From the NCBI RefSeq assembly GCF_004127445.1, contig NZ_QEXM01000051.1, forward strand, positions 296,446-360,445: 64,000 bases of DNA, given 5' to 3'. Below are positions 55,107 through 63,964 of the stretch, piece by piece. The stretch comes from Streptomyces alfalfae (GTDB lineage: Bacteria; Actinomycetota; Actinomycetes; Streptomycetales; Streptomycetaceae). How positions within the stretch are numbered: the stretch's first letter is position 1; each line of letters begins with the position of its first letter. A program made the position numbers and the translations under genes. Under the pieces are notes generated by a model, which was given only the letters and a program-made list of their open reading frames with translations, searched no databases and was not told the origin of the DNA.

Positions 55107-55369
55107 GCAAGACCACCATGCTCTACAAGCCGCTCGGCATGGGCTTCGGCATGCTCGGCGGTCTGCTCGCGAGCGCCCTGTTCAACCGCACCTGGAAGGC
55201 GGTGGCGGGCCAGGACGACGCCCCCGACGCCCATGACGAGGACCGCGCCTGGGGCGAGATCCTGGCCGCGGCGGCCCTCCAGGGCGCCATCTTCGCCGTG
55301 GTCAAGGCCGCGGTGGACCGCGGCGGCGCGATCGGCGTGCGCCGCGTGACGGGCCGCTGGCCCGGCTGA
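55103..55369 (+). CDS. DUF4235 membrane protein
   Basis: An 88-residue protein of DUF4235. YKPLGMGFGMLGGLLASALF forms the first membrane helix, NRTWKAVAGQDDAPDAHDED the charged link, and GEILAAAALQGAIFAVVKAA the second. The end reads DRGGAIGVRRVTGRWPG. It is nearly always found next to holin-like/DUF3618 genes. No function is known. Confidence 0.87.
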   Translation: MSKTTMLYKPLGMGFGMLGGLLASALFNRTWKAVAGQDDAPDAHDEDRAWGEILAAAALQGAIFAVVKAAVDRGGAIGVRRVTGRWPG

Positions 55370-55499
55370 GCGCGGGCGGCCGGGGCCAGGAGCCCCGCCG
55401 AGGCCGTCGGACGGCCGTGCCCCCGGGCGGGGGCGCGGCCGTCCCGCCGTGCGCGAGGCCGCGTTGACGGGGCCGGGTGGCCCGGAGGAAGCTCGGGCC

Positions 55500-56300
55500 A
55501 TGAGTCTTGCGGCACCGCATCCCTACGCGCGCTACGTGGCGATCGGCGACAGCCAGACCGAGGGTGTCGGGGACGGTGACGAGACCCGGGGGTACCGGGG
55601 CTGGGCCGACCGGCTCGCCGAGATCCTGGCCGAGGGGCGGCCGGACCTCGGCTACGCCAACCTCGCCGTGCGCGGCCGGGTGACGGCGCGCATCAAGGCG
55701 GAGCAGCTCGGGCCCGCCCTCGCGCTCAAACCGGACCTGGTGACCGTCATGGCGGGCATGAACGACCTGGTGCGCCCCGGCTTCGACGCCGCGCGGATCG
55801 CCGCCGACATCGAGGAGATGTTCACCGAGCTGACCGGTGCGGGCGCGCGGGTGGCCACCGTGACCTTCCCCGACATCGGGCGCATCGTGCCCCTCGCACG
55901 CCGGGCGCTGCCCCGCGTCCTGGAGCTGAACGCGCGGATCAGGGCGGCCGCCGACCGGCACGGCGTCGTCGTGCTCGACACCTTCCCGCACCGCGTCACC
56001 ACCGACCCCCGGCTCTGGAGCCGCGACCGCCTGCACGCGAGCCCGCTGGGCCACGCCCGTATCGCCGCCGGGATGGCGGACGCACTCGGCCTGCCGGGGC
56101 ACGAGGGCTGGTGCGGCACGCTGTCGCCGCTGCCCCCGGCCTCCGTCCTCGGCGCGGTGACGGGCGAGGCCCGCTGGCTCGCGGGGTTCATGGGCCCGTG
56201 GCTGTGGCGGCGCCTGCGCGGCCGGTCCTCGGGGGACGGCAGGGAGCCCAAGCGCCCCGCCCTCGCGGAGGTCCGCGCACCGGACCACGAAAGGGCTTGA
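55500..56300 (+). CDS. SGNH/GDSL hydrolase
   Basis: A 266-residue esterase or lipase-like protein. The SGNH blocks are YVAIGDSQTEGVGDGDE (block I, nucleophile Ser in GDSQ), NLAVRGRV (block II with Gly), MAGMNDLVRPG (block III with Asn), and DRLHASPLGHARIA (block V, Asp and His). No signal peptide is present, so it acts in the cytoplasm or at the inner membrane. The ATG at 55500 follows GGAGGAA. Confidence 0.9.
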   Translation: MSLAAPHPYARYVAIGDSQTEGVGDGDETRGYRGWADRLAEILAEGRPDLGYANLAVRGRVTARIKAEQLGPALALKPDLVTVMAGMNDLVRPGFDAARIAADIEEMFTELTGAGARVATVTFPDIGRIVPLARRALPRVLELNARIRAAADRHGVVVLDTFPHRVTTDPRLWSRDRLHASPLGHARIAAGMADALGLPGHEGWCGTLSPLPPASVLGAVTGEARWLAGFMGPWLWRRLRGRSSGDGREPKRPALAEVRAPDHERA

Positions 56301-56397
56301 CCTGAAGCGCACTTGAGGTCGGAACGTGGTGCGTACACGGCGCCGGTCCGCGAGGCCCGGCCCCCCTGCCCACCCGACCTACGGACGGACGACCGCC

Positions 56398-57135
56398 ATG
56401 TCTGCGACCAGCGCACCCCAGACCCTGAGCACCGGCGCCCACCCCGACCCCGCCCGCGCCGACGTGGGCCTCACCTTCGTCAGCACCTGGAGCACCGGCT
56501 CGCCCGAGCGGCAGCGGGCCACACTGATCGCCATCGCGCGGGCCTGGGAGAGCCGCCCGTGGCCGCACCCCGGACTCCTGTCGTACAACGTGTACGCGGG
56601 CTCGGACGGCTCCACCGTCCTGCACTTCTCGCAGTGGCGGGACGAGGAGTCCTACCAGGAGTTCTTCGCACAGGCCGGGAACGGCAGGGACGCGCGCAAC
56701 GGCGACATCGACGCGGCCGTGCCGGGCATCGAACGCCTCGGGCTCAACAAGACACGCCTGTACCGCAGCTGGACCGGTGGCGCCGGGGAGCGGCGCGAGC
56801 CCGGCGCGATCGTGATCGTGCAGGTCGACTTCGACGCCCCCGACACCGGCCGCGCACGCGCCTGGGCGGACGGCGTCCTCGCCGCCCTGAACAGCGATCC
56901 GGCCGAGAAAGGGGGGCTGCTCTCCGCCCACTTCCACATCAGCGCCGACGGCTCGCGCGTCGTCAACTACGCCGAGTGGGAGAGCGAAGAGGCCCACGTC
57001 GACGCGCTCGCCGCGGCGGGCGCGGGGATCGGCTCGCCGACGCCCGAGTGGCGCGAGGTGCGGGAGTTCCCCGGCGTCGTCCACGACGACGCGGTCGCGC
57101 GGTACCGGTTCGCCTACGGCTTCCTACCGCGCTGA
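56398..57135 (+). CDS. antibiotic biosynthesis monooxygenase (ABM)-fold protein
   Basis: A 245-residue protein made of two dimeric alpha/beta-barrel domains. The first, about 20-115, contains VSTWSTGSPERQRATLIAIA and SYNVYAGSDGSTVLHFSQWR. The second, about 130-235, contains AIVIVQVDFDAPDTGRARAW and AHFHISADGSRVVNYAEWES. It resembles quinone or haem-degrading monooxygenases of Streptomyces clusters, but no biosynthetic genes are nearby. The ATG at 56398 is preferred over 56326. Confidence 0.8.
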   Translation: MSATSAPQTLSTGAHPDPARADVGLTFVSTWSTGSPERQRATLIAIARAWESRPWPHPGLLSYNVYAGSDGSTVLHFSQWRDEESYQEFFAQAGNGRDARNGDIDAAVPGIERLGLNKTRLYRSWTGGAGERREPGAIVIVQVDFDAPDTGRARAWADGVLAALNSDPAEKGGLLSAHFHISADGSRVVNYAEWESEEAHVDALAAAGAGIGSPTPEWREVREFPGVVHDDAVARYRFAYGFLPR

Positions 57136-57233
57136 GCGTAGTTTCCCCGGTCGCCCCGCCGCCGACCGCCACGCCCGCCTGGACAGGCCCCGACGGCGGC
57201 GGGACGGTGGAGACTCCACCCCAGGGAGTCGGC

Positions 57234-57992
57234 ATGAGCGGCAGCGGAACCGGCAGGGCCGGCATCGGCAAGGAGTTCGAGATCGCCCGGGAGTTCGAGG
57301 TCGAGGGCTCCCCGGCGCAGGTCTGGGCCGCGCTCACCACCGGTGCCGGCGGCTGGCTCAGGCCCCTGCTCTACGAGCCGCGCGAGGGCGGCAGCGCCCC
57401 CTGCGGCGGGACCGTCGTCCGCTGGGACCCGCCCCACCGCCTGATCGCCCGCGTCGAGGACCCGGACGCCGTACCCGGCCAGAGCATGGACCAGCTCGAC
57501 CACACCGTCGAGCCCCGCGACGGCGGCCGCCGCTCCTGGCTGCGCCATGTGCACAGCGGCGTCTTCACCGGGGACTGGGAGAGCCAGTACGAGAGCGCCC
57601 TCACGCACACCGACTTCCACCTGCACACCCTGGCCCAGTACCTGACGCACTTCATGGACCGCCAGGCCGTCTACTCCGGCCTCAGCGGCCCGCCCGGGTC
57701 ACTCGCCCCCGACGCCTTCGTCCGCCTCACCCGGGCCCTCGGCATCCCCGACGACGCCACCGAAGGCGCCCGGGTCCGCGCCGAGGGGCCGGGCGAGGAG
57801 CTGAACTCCGTGATCGACTTCCGCAGCCGGCACTTCATCGGGCTGCGGACGGACGACACCCTGCACCGCTTCTACGGCCGCAACCACTTCGGCGCGCCCG
57901 TCGCGCTGAGCGTCCACGACTTCGGGCCGCACGCCGACGCCAAGCGCACCGAACTGGCCTGGCGGGACTGGCTCCACCACCTCTACGGCTGA
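57234..57992 (+). CDS. SRPBCC (START-like) domain protein
   Basis: A 252-residue protein. The N-terminal two thirds (about 12-150) form a SRPBCC/AHSA1 fold: FEIAREFEVEGSPAQVWAAL, VVRWDPPHRLIARVEDP and DGGRRSWLRHVHSGVFTGDW. The last third (about 190-252) is a second region with SRHFIGLRTDDTLHRFYGRN. Such proteins bind hydrophobic ligands, and no ligand can be inferred. AGGGAG precedes the ATG. It is convergent with the nuclease gene. Confidence 0.78.
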   Translation: MSGSGTGRAGIGKEFEIAREFEVEGSPAQVWAALTTGAGGWLRPLLYEPREGGSAPCGGTVVRWDPPHRLIARVEDPDAVPGQSMDQLDHTVEPRDGGRRSWLRHVHSGVFTGDWESQYESALTHTDFHLHTLAQYLTHFMDRQAVYSGLSGPPGSLAPDAFVRLTRALGIPDDATEGARVRAEGPGEELNSVIDFRSRHFIGLRTDDTLHRFYGRNHFGAPVALSVHDFGPHADAKRTELAWRDWLHHLYG

Positions 57993-58014
57993 ACCGGCCC
58001 CGCCCGGAGCGGCC

Positions 58015-59868
58015 CTACGGGCGGAAGCGCAGCACCTGCGGGTCGTGGTCGCTGTTCTGCTCGGCGAACTCCGCGTTGATGTGCACGCTGTCGTAGGAGA
58101 AGCGGTTCCCCACGCCGGGACTGGTCAGGATCTGGTCGAGGACCTGCGAGTTGCCCTGGTAGACGTAGGAGTACCGCTCGCTCCTCGGCAGCGACGTGAT
58201 GGCCGCGCGCAGCGCCCCGCCGTCGGTGAGGGCCTTGGTGGTGCCCGAGAACTCGAAGTCGTTGATGTCGCCGAGCACGACGACGTCCGCGTTCCGCTGC
58301 GCCTCGCGGATGTCCTTCACGAAGCCGTTCACCGCCTGGGCCTGGAGCAGCCGCTGCTCCTCCGACGAGCGCCGCGGCGGCTGGTGGTGCGAGGTGAGGC
58401 CCTCGTCGCCGCCCTTGGACGCGAAGTGGTTGGCGATCACGAAGACCGTCCGGCCGCGGAAGACGAACTCGCCGGCCAGCGGCTTGCGGCTGTTCTCCCA
58501 CGCCGCGTTCCCCGGGTCGACACGGCCGGGGGAGCGGGTCAGCGCGGCCCGGCCCTTCACCCGTACGGCCTCGGTGGGCGTGGTCGCGTCGCCGCCGGGC
58601 CGCTCGGTGAAGGAGACCCGCTCGGGGTTGTAGAGGAAGACCTGGCGGATGTTGCCGCCGGGTTCGCCGCCGTCCTTGTTGTTCTCCGGGTCGATGGAGC
58701 GCCAGGCGTAGCGCGGCCCGCCCGCGGCGACGATCGCGTCCGTGAACTTCTTCAGGGTCGCCTCCGCCGACACCGTGCCGTCGTTCTTGGCGCCGTTGTC
58801 GTCCTGGATCTCCTCCAGGGCGACGATGTCGGGCGACGCGAGGTTGGCGACGACGGCCTCGGCGAGCGCGTCGAACTTCGCCTGCGGGTCGCCCGGGTCG
58901 AGGTTCTCGACGTTGTACGTGGCGACGGCCAGCTCGCCCTTGCCCTGCTCGCGCGTCCGCTCCCGCTCGAGCGCCCTGTCCTGGACGTCGCCCAGCTCAC
59001 GGGCGGCCAGGGTGTAGCCGCCGTACTGGTTGTAGTCCAGCGGGCCCTCGGTCGTGCCGCGCAGGACGTCGCCCACGTCCGCCTTCGGGAAGGGCTGCTG
59101 GGAGACGGGGGCGAGCTGCTGGACCTGGAGCCGGCCGCCGTTCTGCGCGGAGTAGGAGCCGTAGACGGCGCCGCCGCGCCGGTTGGCGTTCTCGTGCGGC
59201 TTCACCGTCACCCACAGCTCGTTGTACGGGTCGGTCGCGCCGACCACGCGCGAGCTGCCGATCCTCACGTTCATGCCCTCCAGTGACTCGTACCGGTCGA
59301 GGGCGTACGCGCGGGGCCGCAGCGGCAGCGCGTCGATGCTGCCGTCCCGCGCCGGGTCACCGGCGGGCGCGTAGCGGTCGGGCACGGATGTGGCGGTGAT
59401 CGCGACCGGCTCGGGCAGCGCGTTGCCGGAGGACTCCACCGTCACCGTCGGCTTGGTGAGCTGGGTGAGGGACTGGTTGCCCGAGCGGACGCCGCCGGGC
59501 ACGTACTCCCCGACCGTCCCGGAGACCCGTACCGCGTCGCCCGGCCGCACCGCGGGCGCCGCCGAGCCGGTGAAGACGAAGATTCCCTCGCTGGTGGCCG
59601 CGTCGCCGTCCGCCGTGCCGTCGGGGGACTGGATCCAGAAGCCCTTGGAGCCGTAGCCGCGCACGCCGGTGACGACGCCGGCCACGTCGCCGACCTGCTG
59701 CCCCAGCAGGGGCGAGGTACGGGTGGCGCCCTGGATGTCATGGATGCGGACCTCGTCGGCGGAGGCCGCGGAGGAGCCGGCGACGAGCAGACCCGCCGCC
59801 AGGGCGGTGGCGACCACGGCGCCGACGGCGGCGGACCTCGGAAGGCGGGGCGTCGATATGTGAGACAT
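58015..59868 (-). CDS. secreted endonuclease/exonuclease/phosphatase-family nuclease
   Basis: A 617-residue exported protein. The signal peptide (MSHISTPRLPRSAAVGAVVA ... ASADE) is followed by an OB-like DNA-binding region (RIHDIQGATRTSPLLGQQVG ... VRVSGTVGEY) and the EEP nuclease domain. The catalytic blocks are VATYNVENLDP, DIVALEEIQDD, GEFVFRGRTVFVIANHFASK, VVLGDINDFEFS and NSDHDPQVLRF. It resembles ExeM/NucH extracellular nucleases that feed on DNA. The ATG at 59868 has GGAG upstream. A TTGACA -35 element reads on this strand at 59963-59968, and an ACGGGT-GT-ACCCGT repeat lies at 59974-59987. Confidence 0.9.
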   Translation of the reverse strand: MSHISTPRLPRSAAVGAVVATALAAGLLVAGSSAASADEVRIHDIQGATRTSPLLGQQVGDVAGVVTGVRGYGSKGFWIQSPDGTADGDAATSEGIFVFTGSAAPAVRPGDAVRVSGTVGEYVPGGVRSGNQSLTQLTKPTVTVESSGNALPEPVAITATSVPDRYAPAGDPARDGSIDALPLRPRAYALDRYESLEGMNVRIGSSRVVGATDPYNELWVTVKPHENANRRGGAVYGSYSAQNGGRLQVQQLAPVSQQPFPKADVGDVLRGTTEGPLDYNQYGGYTLAARELGDVQDRALERERTREQGKGELAVATYNVENLDPGDPQAKFDALAEAVVANLASPDIVALEEIQDDNGAKNDGTVSAEATLKKFTDAIVAAGGPRYAWRSIDPENNKDGGEPGGNIRQVFLYNPERVSFTERPGGDATTPTEAVRVKGRAALTRSPGRVDPGNAAWENSRKPLAGEFVFRGRTVFVIANHFASKGGDEGLTSHHQPPRRSSEEQRLLQAQAVNGFVKDIREAQRNADVVVLGDINDFEFSGTTKALTDGGALRAAITSLPRSERYSYVYQGNSQVLDQILTSPGVGNRFSYDSVHINAEFAEQNSDHDPQVLRFRP

Positions 59869-60089
59869 CTCAGGACTCCGGATGAGGGTGTGGGAACGAA
59901 GCGGCGGCGCAGGCCCGAACGGGCGCTCTACGCGCGTCAATCTCTTGCCTGACCAGGGGAGTTGTCAAGGTTGTACGGGTGTACCCGTGCTGTGCGTTTC
60001 CTGACAGGGACATGAACCGGGCGGCATGGTGCCAAATCCGTCTAGGCTTGCGCACTGCAGAGCCCGTACCTCCGGAGGAGAACCAGCCG

Positions 60090-61541
60090 ATGTCCGTAAG
60101 CCCCGCCACCCTGCCGCCGGTGCTGCTGCACTCCGAAGCGGAGCTCGCGCGGGCCGCGCTCGCCACCCCGCTGCTCTCCCGCGCCGTGCGGCTGGCCCGC
60201 TGGGCGGGTCCCGAGACCCGGGTCGGCGCGGGCGGCGAGCTCGTCGACGCGCAGCTCCCGGCCGCCGCCGCCGAGCTCGGCCTCGCGGCGGACGACCCGG
60301 ACGCCGCCGCGTACGCCAGCGAGGCCTGGCGGGTCGCCGTGGACACCGGCCTGATCGACGTCACGGACGCCGAGGAGGAGGGCGGGGAGGGCACCGTCAC
60401 CCAGGGCGAGGACCTCGCGGTGCTCTCCGGCGGCAGCCCGCAGGACGTCCTCGCCGTCTGGCTCGGCGCCCTGGACACCGTGTACGCGGACGCCACCGTG
60501 CCCGACATGGACAACCTCCTCGACGTCCTCGAGGAGAAGGGCGAGGTCGACTTCGCCGAGCTGGGCTGGGACCCGCAGGCCGAGGCCGACTTCCTCGACG
60601 GGGTCCTCGGCAACCTCTACCTCCTCACCGTGGGCGACTCCGCGGCCGGGGAGGGCCCGGTGCCGCTGCCCGCCCTCGCCGCCTCGATGATCGTCCCCGA
60701 CGACATGGGAGAGCCCACGGACGACGTCCTGGAGCAGGTGTCGGACGCCATGATGAAGCTCGACGACCAGTTCCGGCTCTTCGAGCCGCTCGGCCTCGTC
60801 GAGTACCAGCCGGTGGACGAGGCCCTCATGGCCGAGATCGACGACGCCGAGGAGCCCGCGCCCGTCGCCGACGAGGACGTCACCCGCTACGGCATGGTCC
60901 GGCTCACCCCGCTCGGCCTGTACGGCGTCCGGGCCCGCATGCTGGAGGCCGGCGTCGACGCGCCCGCCGTCGGCGACCTCGCGGACAAGGGCGCCGACGC
61001 GCTCCTCGAAGGCGCCGCGGGCTTCCCGCAGGCCGCCGCGCAGGCGGAGATCGAGCAGTGGCTCACCCGGCACGAACCGCTGCCCGCCGCACGGGAGTTG
61101 CTCGCCGCGGCCCGCGGCGGCGACGAGAACGCGCCGCTGCGGCGGCTCCGCTGCCAGCAGGCCCTCTCCCTGGTCGGCGGCGAGGCCGAGCCCGCGCTGC
61201 GCGAGGTGCTCGACGACGCCGAGCTGGGCGGCCTCGCCCGGGTGTGGCTGACCGAGCGCGGCGCCGCGGACGTGCCCGCGCCCACGGAGGCGCTCATCTT
61301 CTGGCTGACCATCGACACCCTGGCCGCGCAGCTCGCCGCCGAGGGCAACTCCGACGAGCTCCAGGGCCTCGTCGAGGGCCTCGCGCAGCAGCACAGCGGC
61401 TTCTTCGCCACGGCGTGGCGCGTGGACCACCCCGCCACGGCGGACGTCCTGGAGGCGATGGGCCGCCTGCACCCGGACAAGAAGGTCGCCAAGGAGGCCC
61501 GCAAGGCGGCCTTCAAGGCCAGGTCGCAGCAGGGGCAGTAG
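60090..61541 (+). CDS. conserved actinobacterial protein of unknown function
   Basis: A 483-residue acidic cytoplasmic protein. The ATG at 60090 follows GGAGGAG. It is rich in Ala, Leu, Asp and Glu and looks helical, with ELARAALATPLLSRAVRLAR early and FAELGWDPQAEADFLDGVLG in the middle. LPAARELLAAARGGDENAPL is near the centre and HPATADVLEAMGRLHPDKKV near the end. HEAT-like or winged-helix repeats are possible. I do not recognise a function. It has its own terminator-like hairpin. Confidence 0.75.
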   Translation: MSVSPATLPPVLLHSEAELARAALATPLLSRAVRLARWAGPETRVGAGGELVDAQLPAAAAELGLAADDPDAAAYASEAWRVAVDTGLIDVTDAEEEGGEGTVTQGEDLAVLSGGSPQDVLAVWLGALDTVYADATVPDMDNLLDVLEEKGEVDFAELGWDPQAEADFLDGVLGNLYLLTVGDSAAGEGPVPLPALAASMIVPDDMGEPTDDVLEQVSDAMMKLDDQFRLFEPLGLVEYQPVDEALMAEIDDAEEPAPVADEDVTRYGMVRLTPLGLYGVRARMLEAGVDAPAVGDLADKGADALLEGAAGFPQAAAQAEIEQWLTRHEPLPAARELLAAARGGDENAPLRRLRCQQALSLVGGEAEPALREVLDDAELGGLARVWLTERGAADVPAPTEALIFWLTIDTLAAQLAAEGNSDELQGLVEGLAQQHSGFFATAWRVDHPATADVLEAMGRLHPDKKVAKEARKAAFKARSQQGQ

Positions 61542-61548
61542 CAGCGGA

Positions 61549-61576
61549 CCGGGCGGGCCCCGCGGGACCCGCCCGG
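61549..61576 (+). terminator. hairpin after the 483-residue protein gene
   Basis: CCGGGCGGG (61549-61557) pairs with CCCGCCCGG (61568-61576). The gene-free stretch 61577-61949 beyond it shows no coding frame or other signal I can support. Confidence 0.55.
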
Positions 61577-61949
61577 CGTCCGTTCCCACCGGGCCGGGGG
61601 CGTCAGCGGTGCGGGCCGGCTCCCCGCGCCGGACCACCTCTTCACCTCGGACGCAGGGCGAAGGTCCCAGGGGCGCGCCGCGGCGCCGCTCACAGGGCAC
61701 TCGGCGGGCGACGAAGGTGACGGTCACGCCCTGGCCCGAGTGCTCGTCCCGCCCTGGTCGGACGCGGTGACATCGGCCGGCTGCTGCATGAGCCGGTTCT
61801 CACGGAGGCTGCGCGCATGACGCGCGTCCACTCGGCCCCCCCTCCCCGCCTGCGTGCCGCGGTTGCCCATACGCCGCCGTCTGTCGCCGGCTGCGCCGAT
61901 CGCCGCCCCGCCCGGGTTCACGGAAGGAGGGCCTCAGCCGTCGTATGCC

Positions 61950-61971
61950 GTTCAACCGCCGTTCAGGAGGG
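61950..61971 (+). promoter_or_regulatory. PHO box before the PhoX-like gene
   Basis: GTTCAACCGCC (61950-61960) and GTTCAGGAGGG (61961-61971) are adjacent 11-base direct repeats of the PhoP-binding type known in Streptomyces. A third GTTCACGG lies at 61916. The site is 65-86 bp before the start codon, as expected for PhoP activation under phosphate limitation. Confidence 0.65.
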
Positions 61972-62035
61972 GGCGCGACCGTTTCGGGACAGCAGCCAGG
62001 CCCTTCGCGCTTCGCGCCTGCCCCCAGGAGTAACC

Positions 62036-63505
62036 ATGTCGCTCACCCGCAGGGATTTCGCCAGACGCTCCGCGATCACCGGAGCGGGGGTCGCCCTGGC
62101 CGGCAGCGTCGGAGCGCTGGCCACCGCGCCCGGCGCGCTCGCCGCCTCCGAGACCGAGGAGGCCGGCGCCGCGGGCGATGACGGGGCGGACGGCGCCCGC
62201 GGCCACGGGCGCCGCGGCCCCGGCTACGGGCCGCTCGTCCCCGACCCCGAGGGGCTGCTCGCGCTGCCCGCCGGGTTCTCGTACCGCGTGCTCACGCACA
62301 GCGGGCGCACCAAGCTGGAGAGCGGCGAGTTCACGCCGTCCAACCACGACGGCACGGCCGCCTTCCGCGGGCCGCGCGGCACCACCTACCTCGTCAACAA
62401 CCACGAGCTGGGCGGCCCCCGCACCAAGTGGAAGCACCCCGTCCCGCTCACCGAGGGGCTCGTCTACGACCCGGCGGCGGCCGGCGGCTGCACGGTCGTC
62501 GAGGTCCGGCGCGACGGCCGCGTGGCCGAATGGGTGGGCATCGCGGGCACCGCCACGAACTGCGCGGGCGGCTCCACGCCCTGGGGCACCTGGCTGACCT
62601 GCGAGGAGACCGAGGACAAGGCCGGTCAGAACGGCATGACCAAGGACCACGGCTACGTCTTCGAGGTCGACCCCCAGGACGTGCGCGCCGGACGCCACCC
62701 CAAGCCGATCAAGGCCTTCGGCCGCTACGCGCACGAGGCCGTCGTCATCGACCCGAAGCGCGGCCACGCCTACCTCACCGAGGACGCCTCCGGTCCGAAC
62801 GGCCTGTTCTACCGCTGGACGCCGCCGCACGGCTTCGAGCACGGCAGGGGCAAGCTGCGCGGCCTCGCCGACGACGCGGGTGTCCTGAAGGCGCCCAAGT
62901 GCTACGACTCCGGCGGCCGTTTCGTCGACGACCTCTCGCGGGCCACCAGGACCGGCACGGTGTACGGCGTGGACTGGGTGGAGGTGCCGGACCGCGACGC
63001 GCGGACCGTGCCCGTGCGCGAGCAGTTCGACGACGGCGACGTCACGCGCGCCCGCAAGCTCGAAGGCATGTGGTGGGGCGACGGCGGCGTCTACATCGTC
63101 TCCTCCTTCGCCCGCGGCGAGAGCCCCGTCCGGCACGACGGGCAGGTGTGGTTCTACCACCCCGGGCGTCGCACCCTCACCCTGAAGGTGCTGCTCGGCG
63201 TGAACCCCGACCCCGACAAGGACGGCGCCTTCGACGGCCCCGACAACATCACCGTCTCGCCGTACGGCGGTCTCGTCATCGCCGAGGACGGCGACGGCGT
63301 CCAGCACCTCTTCGGCGCGACCGAGCACGGACGCACGTACCCGATCGCGCGCAACGAGCTCAACGCGGGGACCGAGGACGACCCGTCGTACAGCGAGTTC
63401 ACCGGCGTGACGTTCTCGCCCGACGGCAGGACGCTCTACGCCTGCATCCAGACGCCCGGCATCCTGCTGGCCATCACGGGCCCGTGGAAGCGGCAGCGGC
63501 GCTGA
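62036..63505 (+). CDS. PhoX-like (DUF839) alkaline phosphatase, Tat-exported
   Basis: A 489-residue protein with a twin-arginine signal (SLTRRDFARRSAITGAGVAL). The mature part matches DUF839/PhoX proteins: PAGFSYRVLTHSG, TPSNHDGTAAFRG, YLVNNHELGGPR, TWLTCEETEDKAG, YAHEAVVIDPKRGHAYLTED and FTGVTFSPDGRTLYACIQTP. PhoX enzymes use Ca2+ and Fe3+ to release phosphate from organic esters outside the cell. The PHO box upstream supports this. The RBS AGGAG is 5 bases before the ATG. The region 63506-63736 after it holds nothing I can name. Confidence 0.88.
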   Translation: MSLTRRDFARRSAITGAGVALAGSVGALATAPGALAASETEEAGAAGDDGADGARGHGRRGPGYGPLVPDPEGLLALPAGFSYRVLTHSGRTKLESGEFTPSNHDGTAAFRGPRGTTYLVNNHELGGPRTKWKHPVPLTEGLVYDPAAAGGCTVVEVRRDGRVAEWVGIAGTATNCAGGSTPWGTWLTCEETEDKAGQNGMTKDHGYVFEVDPQDVRAGRHPKPIKAFGRYAHEAVVIDPKRGHAYLTEDASGPNGLFYRWTPPHGFEHGRGKLRGLADDAGVLKAPKCYDSGGRFVDDLSRATRTGTVYGVDWVEVPDRDARTVPVREQFDDGDVTRARKLEGMWWGDGGVYIVSSFARGESPVRHDGQVWFYHPGRRTLTLKVLLGVNPDPDKDGAFDGPDNITVSPYGGLVIAEDGDGVQHLFGATEHGRTYPIARNELNAGTEDDPSYSEFTGVTFSPDGRTLYACIQTPGILLAITGPWKRQRR

Positions 63506-63736
63506 AGCGGCCGGAGGCCCGACCGCCGGCCGCCCGCTGACCGTGCGTGACGCACTGGTCGCGGCACGTCGACACCCCGGGTCGGAACGTCCACGTCGGT
63601 CCCCCTTCAGGGTGAATTTCGATACGGCTGGGCGTGGCGTTCCGGCTGCGGTTTGTGTGTCTGTTCCATACCGATGTGAGGGCGGTGTGAGGTCGGAGCA
63701 TGGTGCGGCGGGTGTCCGGGGGCGCATACTGCGAAC

Positions 63737-63964
63737 ATGACGAGGCCCGCCGGCTCGCGCCGCCACCTGCCGAACAGTCCCTTCAACGTGCCCGCCCCGC
63801 CCGCCCCACCCGTAGAGCAGTTCGCCGTGGGAGACCGTGTGTCCCACGACCAGTACGGCCTCGGGAGGATCGTCGGCGTCGAGGGGGAGGAAGCGGTCGT
63901 CATCGACTTCGCAGGCCGCCAGGGACGGTTCCTGAGCCCCTATCCCAAGCTGGCCAAGCTCTGA
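63737..63964 (+). CDS. small protein with a UvrD/PcrA-like tudor domain
   Basis: A 75-residue protein. Residues 31-59 (VGDRVSHDQYGLGRIVGVEG, then EEAVVIDF) resemble the C-terminal tudor-like domain that lets PcrA/UvrD helicases bind RNA polymerase. The N-terminus is Pro/Arg-rich and unstructured (RHLPNSPFNVPAPPAPP). No helicase domain is attached. The ATG at 63737 has no clear Shine-Dalgarno, so it may be leaderless. The function is unknown; it may touch RNA polymerase or DNA. Confidence 0.68.
   Translation: MTRPAGSRRHLPNSPFNVPAPPAPPVEQFAVGDRVSHDQYGLGRIVGVEGEEAVVIDFAGRQGRFLSPYPKLAKL

Noticed and set aside
61724..61921. A 65-codon minus-strand frame upstream of the PhoX-like gene
   Set aside because: No Shine-Dalgarno, Arg/Gly-rich shadow-like composition, and close to the PHO box.
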